From: DASQVO01 sp035640715 | GTDB taxonomy: Bacteria > Actinomycetota > Actinomycetes > Streptosporangiales > Streptosporangiaceae | Direction of reading: 5' to 3' | DNA length: 43,282 nucleotides | Assembly: GCA_035640715.1 (NCBI GenBank) | Contig: DASQVO010000441.1 | Span: 1-43,282, forward strand | In this document: positions 41,133 to 43,282 of the stretch, piece after piece | Position numbering within the stretch: position 1 is the first letter of the stretch | How the letters are laid out: every line of letters begins with the position of its first letter | The notes under the pieces: generated by a model | Databases searched by the model: none | Seen by the model: the letters and a program-made list of their open reading frames with translations, nothing else | Told to the model about the DNA's origin: nothing | Translations under genes and position numbers: made by a program

Positions 41133-42422
41133 TCACATGGCCTGCGCGGCGTTCTTCACCGGCACGCCGGGATCGGCGAGCAGGCTGGTGTCCACAGGCG
41201 CGCCAGACGCGATGATGCGCCGCCCTTGGACCAGGTCGCGGGGCCGGCCGACGGTGAGGATCGCGACGAGCCGGGGCCCCGACAGCCAGCATGCCGCCCA
41301 CTGCCCGCCATCCGGGTCGCCCCGCCAGAGGCGCCGGTCGGCCGCCCCGTGGTACCCGGCGTACTGCATCATCCGGCCGAACTGCTCCGACCACGAGTAC
41401 GGCACCGGGTCGTAGATCTCGCTGCCGCCGAGGATGTTGGCCGCCGCGACTTCCGGCGCGTGCAGTGCCACGTCCCAGTGCTCGAAACGGAGCCGCCTGC
41501 CGAACCTGCGCGACATGAAGGACGCACAGTCGCCGACCGCGTACACGCCGGGCGCGGATGCATGCAGGCCCTCGTCGGCGGCCACCCCGTTGTCCAGCCG
41601 CACGCCGGAATCCGCCAGCCACTGCACGGACGGCCGTACGCCGATCGCGGTCACGACCTCATCGGCGGCGAGCCAGCCGCCGCCGGGTAGCGTGAGCCCG
41701 CCGTCGGCCACGGACTCGACCGCCTGGCCCGTCCGCAGGTCAATTCCTGCCGCCGCATACCAGGGGGCCGTCCGTGAGCCCACCTCAGCGCCCACGGCGC
41801 CGGCGAGCGGCGCCGGCCCCGCCTCGATGACCGTCACCAGGCAGCCGCGGGCGGCCGCCGCGGTCGCGAGCTCAGCACCGATCCAGCCGGCGCCGACGAT
41901 GGCCAGGCGCAGCCCCGGGCGGAGCAGCGTGCGCAGGGCCAGCGCGTCCTCATGCGTGCGGAGAAACCGCTGGCGGCCACTGCCCGGCAGCGGCACGGGT
42001 GCCGCGCCGGTCGCCACCACCAGGCGGTCGAACGGGTACCCTCCGCCGGCCGTGCGTACCACGCCGCCGGGCTCGCCCGGCCGGCCCGGCCCGCCGGGTT
42101 CCGCGAGGTCCAGCCCGGTCGCGGGCTCGCCGAGCCGCAGGTCAAGCCCGAGTGCCCCGACGTCGGCCCTGAGGGTGGTGTCAATCTCGGCGCCGAGCTC
42201 CGCGGCGTCCGGCTCGCCGGCGAGGACACGCTTGGAGAGGGGCGGGCGGTCATATGGCGGCCGGGTCTCGGCGGCGAGCATCGTCACCCGGCCCTGGTAG
42301 CCGCGCGTGCGGAGCTCCTCGACCGTGCGCAGCCCGGCCAGCCCGCCGCCCACCACGACGATCTGCTCGACTCTCAGGTCACCGCCGGTCAGGGAGAAGC
42401 TGCCAGGCCGTCCAGCATTCAT
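41133..42422 (-). CDS. FAD-dependent pyridine nucleotide-disulphide-type oxidoreductase (ferredoxin-reductase-like)
   Basis: 429 residues. FAD-binding VVVGGGLAGLRTVEELR is close to the start, RPPYDRPPLSKRVLAGE marks the ferredoxin/rubredoxin reductase group, and LVVATGAAPVPLPG follows. The NAD(P)H-binding loop is LAIVGAGWIGAELATAAAARG, then VYAVGDCASF completes the second FAD contact. The C-terminal reductase domain includes DPVPYSWSEQFG. It likely passes electrons from NAD(P)H to a ferredoxin. The ATG at 42422 has no clear ribosome site and may be leaderless; the long frame to 42689 reads back through the riboswitch and thiO and is rejected. The partner is unknown. Confidence 0.88.
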   Translation of the reverse strand: MNAGRPGSFSLTGGDLRVEQIVVVGGGLAGLRTVEELRTRGYQGRVTMLAAETRPPYDRPPLSKRVLAGEPDAAELGAEIDTTLRADVGALGLDLRLGEPATGLDLAEPGGPGRPGEPGGVVRTAGGGYPFDRLVVATGAAPVPLPGSGRQRFLRTHEDALALRTLLRPGLRLAIVGAGWIGAELATAAAARGCLVTVIEAGPAPLAGAVGAEVGSRTAPWYAAAGIDLRTGQAVESVADGGLTLPGGGWLAADEVVTAIGVRPSVQWLADSGVRLDNGVAADEGLHASAPGVYAVGDCASFMSRRFGRRLRFEHWDVALHAPEVAAANILGGSEIYDPVPYSWSEQFGRMMQYAGYHGAADRRLWRGDPDGGQWAACWLSGPRLVAILTVGRPRDLVQGRRIIASGAPVDTSLLADPGVPVKNAAQAM

Positions 42423-42449
42423 AACGACATAGGCTAGAGGCGTTGTATG

Positions 42450-42545
42450 GCGCGCGGGAGTCCGGTGCGGACCGGACTGAGAGGGAGACTGGCGAGTCTC
42501 CGACCGCAGGAACCTGATCCGGATCATGCCGGCGAAGGGAGCGAA
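42450..42545 (+). ncRNA. TPP (thiamine pyrophosphate) riboswitch upstream of thiO
   Basis: Both conserved cores are present: CTGAGA at 42477-42482 and AACCTGATCCGGATC followed by ATGCCGGCGAAGGGA at 42511-42540. Paired elements include CCGGTGCGGACCGG before CTGAGA and a GGAGACTGGCGAGTCTCC hairpin between the cores. It is only a few bases from the thiO start, and the closing GAAGGGAG doubles as the likely ribosome site, so ligand binding would probably block translation. Confidence 0.92.
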
Positions 42546-42549
42546 GGCG

Positions 42550-43282
42550 ATGACGGCAGTGGTGGTGGCCGGCGGCGGGGTTATCGGCCTGAGCGTCGCA
42601 TGGCGGGCTGCGCAGCGGGGATTCAGCGTCACCGTCGCCGACCCGTCACCCGGCCACGGCGCCAGCCACGCCGCGGCAGGCATGCTCACCCCCGTCTCGG
42701 AAGCCGCCTACGCGGAGAAGGAGCTGCTGGCGCTCGGTGCCGCGTCGCTGGAGCGCTATCCGGCGTTCGCCGCCGAGCTGACCTTGGCCAGCGGGGAACC
42801 GACCGGTTTCCGCCAGACCGGGACCCTCCAGGTCGGCTACGACGCCGACGACCTTGCCGTCATCGATGAGCTGCGCGTGCTGCAGGAGAGCCTGGGCGTC
42901 CCGGCCCGGCGGCTGACGGCGCGGGAATGCCGGGAACTTGAGCCGATGCTCGACCCGTCGGTCCGCGGCGGCCTGCTCGTCGAGGGCGACGGCTCGGTCG
43001 ACCCGCGGCTGCTGATCCGGGCGCTCCTGGCGGCCGCCGCGGCCGCTGGCGTGCGGCTGGTAAGGCAGCCCGTCACGGAGATCATTGTCGAAGCAGATAC
43101 CGAACGAAGTCGCGGGGAGTGCCCAGGGCTACGAACAGACGATCGTACCGGCCCAGCGAGTCCGGGCCTTCAGGCCCGGCGAGCGGCCGGTGTGTCGGAC
43201 CCCAGCCCGGGAAAGCTGACGGGGGGCTCCGGGGGGTCGCCCCCCCGGGCCAGCACAGCGGCCGGTGTGTCGGACCCCAGCC
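42550..43282 (+). CDS. thiO: Glycine oxidase ThiO, 5' portion; similarity ends near 43084
   Basis: FAD-dependent amine oxidase that makes dehydroglycine for the thiazole half of thiamine. VVVAGGGVIGLSVAWRAAQRG is the FAD loop; GASHAAAGMLTPVSEA, GTLQVGYDADD and LEPMLDPSVRGGLLVEGDGS then VDPRLL are typical of ThiO. The frame stays open to the window edge, but after VTEIIVEA (about 43084) the sequence turns Gly/Ser/Pro/Arg-rich and repetitive and no longer resembles ThiO. The gene is therefore either cut by an insertion or rearrangement or joined wrongly in assembly. The riboswitch directly upstream supports a thiamine role. Confidence 0.85.
   Translation, partial: MTAVVVAGGGVIGLSVAWRAAQRGFSVTVADPSPGHGASHAAAGMLTPVSEAAYAEKELLALGAASLERYPAFAAELTLASGEPTGFRQTGTLQVGYDADDLAVIDELRVLQESLGVPARRLTARECRELEPMLDPSVRGGLLVEGDGSVDPRLLIRALLAAAAAAGVRLVRQPVTEIIVEADTERSRGECPGLRTDDRTGPASPGLQARRAAGVSDPSPGKLTGGSGGSPPRASTAAGVSDPS
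43182..43282. repeat. 26-bp direct repeat with 75-bp period at the window edge
   Basis: The 26 bases at 43182-43207 recur exactly at 43257-43282, the last bases of the window. Between them lie hairpin-forming runs (CCGGGGGG and CCCCCCCGG). A further hairpin, CCGGGCC-TTCA-GGCCCGG, precedes them at 43162-43179. This looks like an intergenic structured repeat at which an assembly stopped. Confidence 0.75.

Noticed and set aside
41133..42689. 518-residue FAD oxidoreductase
   Set aside because: The N-terminal extension reads antisense through the TPP riboswitch and the thiO start.
1..43282. tRNA or rRNA genes, an integrase with attachment sites, or a complete insertion sequence
   Set aside because: None could be found by reading both strands. 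Only transposase fragments without terminal inverted repeats are present.

Overview
The window is high-GC actinobacterial DNA. Evidence includes strong GC bias at third codon positions, a complete conservon (cvnABCD), a DUF397/DUF5753-HTH pair next to an RsbW-like ATPase (whiJ/abaA-type locus), a DUF222-HNH gene and a TPP riboswitch. A filamentous actinomycete (Streptosporangiales, Catenulisporales or similar) is the best guess; I cannot name the genus. No rRNA or tRNA gene was found. The right edge ends inside a repeat, so it may be a contig end.

Layout. 0-4.3 kb: tip of a methylmalonyl-CoA mutase-type B12-binding protein, an LCP-family cell-wall ligase, a decayed copy of that gene's 3' end, and the helicase gene pcrA. 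4.5-9.1 kb: conservon (histidine-kinase-like receptor, roadblock, DUF742, small GTPase). 9.1-11.8 kb: whiJ-like locus. 11.8-13.4 kb: APC-family permease with a paired operator-like repeat. 13.5-25.3 kb: a phosphate-type ABC uptake island. 25.4-26.8 kb: solitary Walker ATPase with a DUF234 tail. 27.1-31.9 kb: form II CO-dehydrogenase-like hydroxylase (coxS-coxL-coxM) and a CoxG-like protein. 31.9-33.2 kb: MarR regulator divergent from an FMN reductase. 33.2-38.8 kb: gene graveyard with SDR, aldo/keto reductase, IS481 and IS256 fragments and a frameshifted DUF222-HNH gene, surrounding an intact SDR/HTH pair. 38.9-42.4 kb: tsaD-rimI-tsaB (t6A tRNA modification) behind an FAD oxidoreductase. 42.4-43.3 kb: TPP riboswitch and a thiO that loses its coding signature before the edge.

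The most unusual part is 13.8-25.3 kb. It begins with a seven-copy 21-22 bp repeat array and PHO-box-like repeats. Two separately terminated genes for secreted, non-lipoprotein PstS-like paralogues follow. Next come six tightly packed genes: pstC, pstA, an 819-residue surface protein, a membrane-anchored PstS, a sortase-fold protein and pstB. The first five junctions show start/stop overlap; pstB follows after 9 bases. The sortase-like protein has lost its catalytic His, Cys and Arg, so it looks like a membrane-bound pseudoenzyme. My inference is a cell-surface phosphate (or related oxyanion) capture system in which tethered binding proteins replace the usual lipoprotein and the pseudo-sortase acts as a scaffold or binder. 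No phoU and no ordinary lipoprotein pstS lie nearby.
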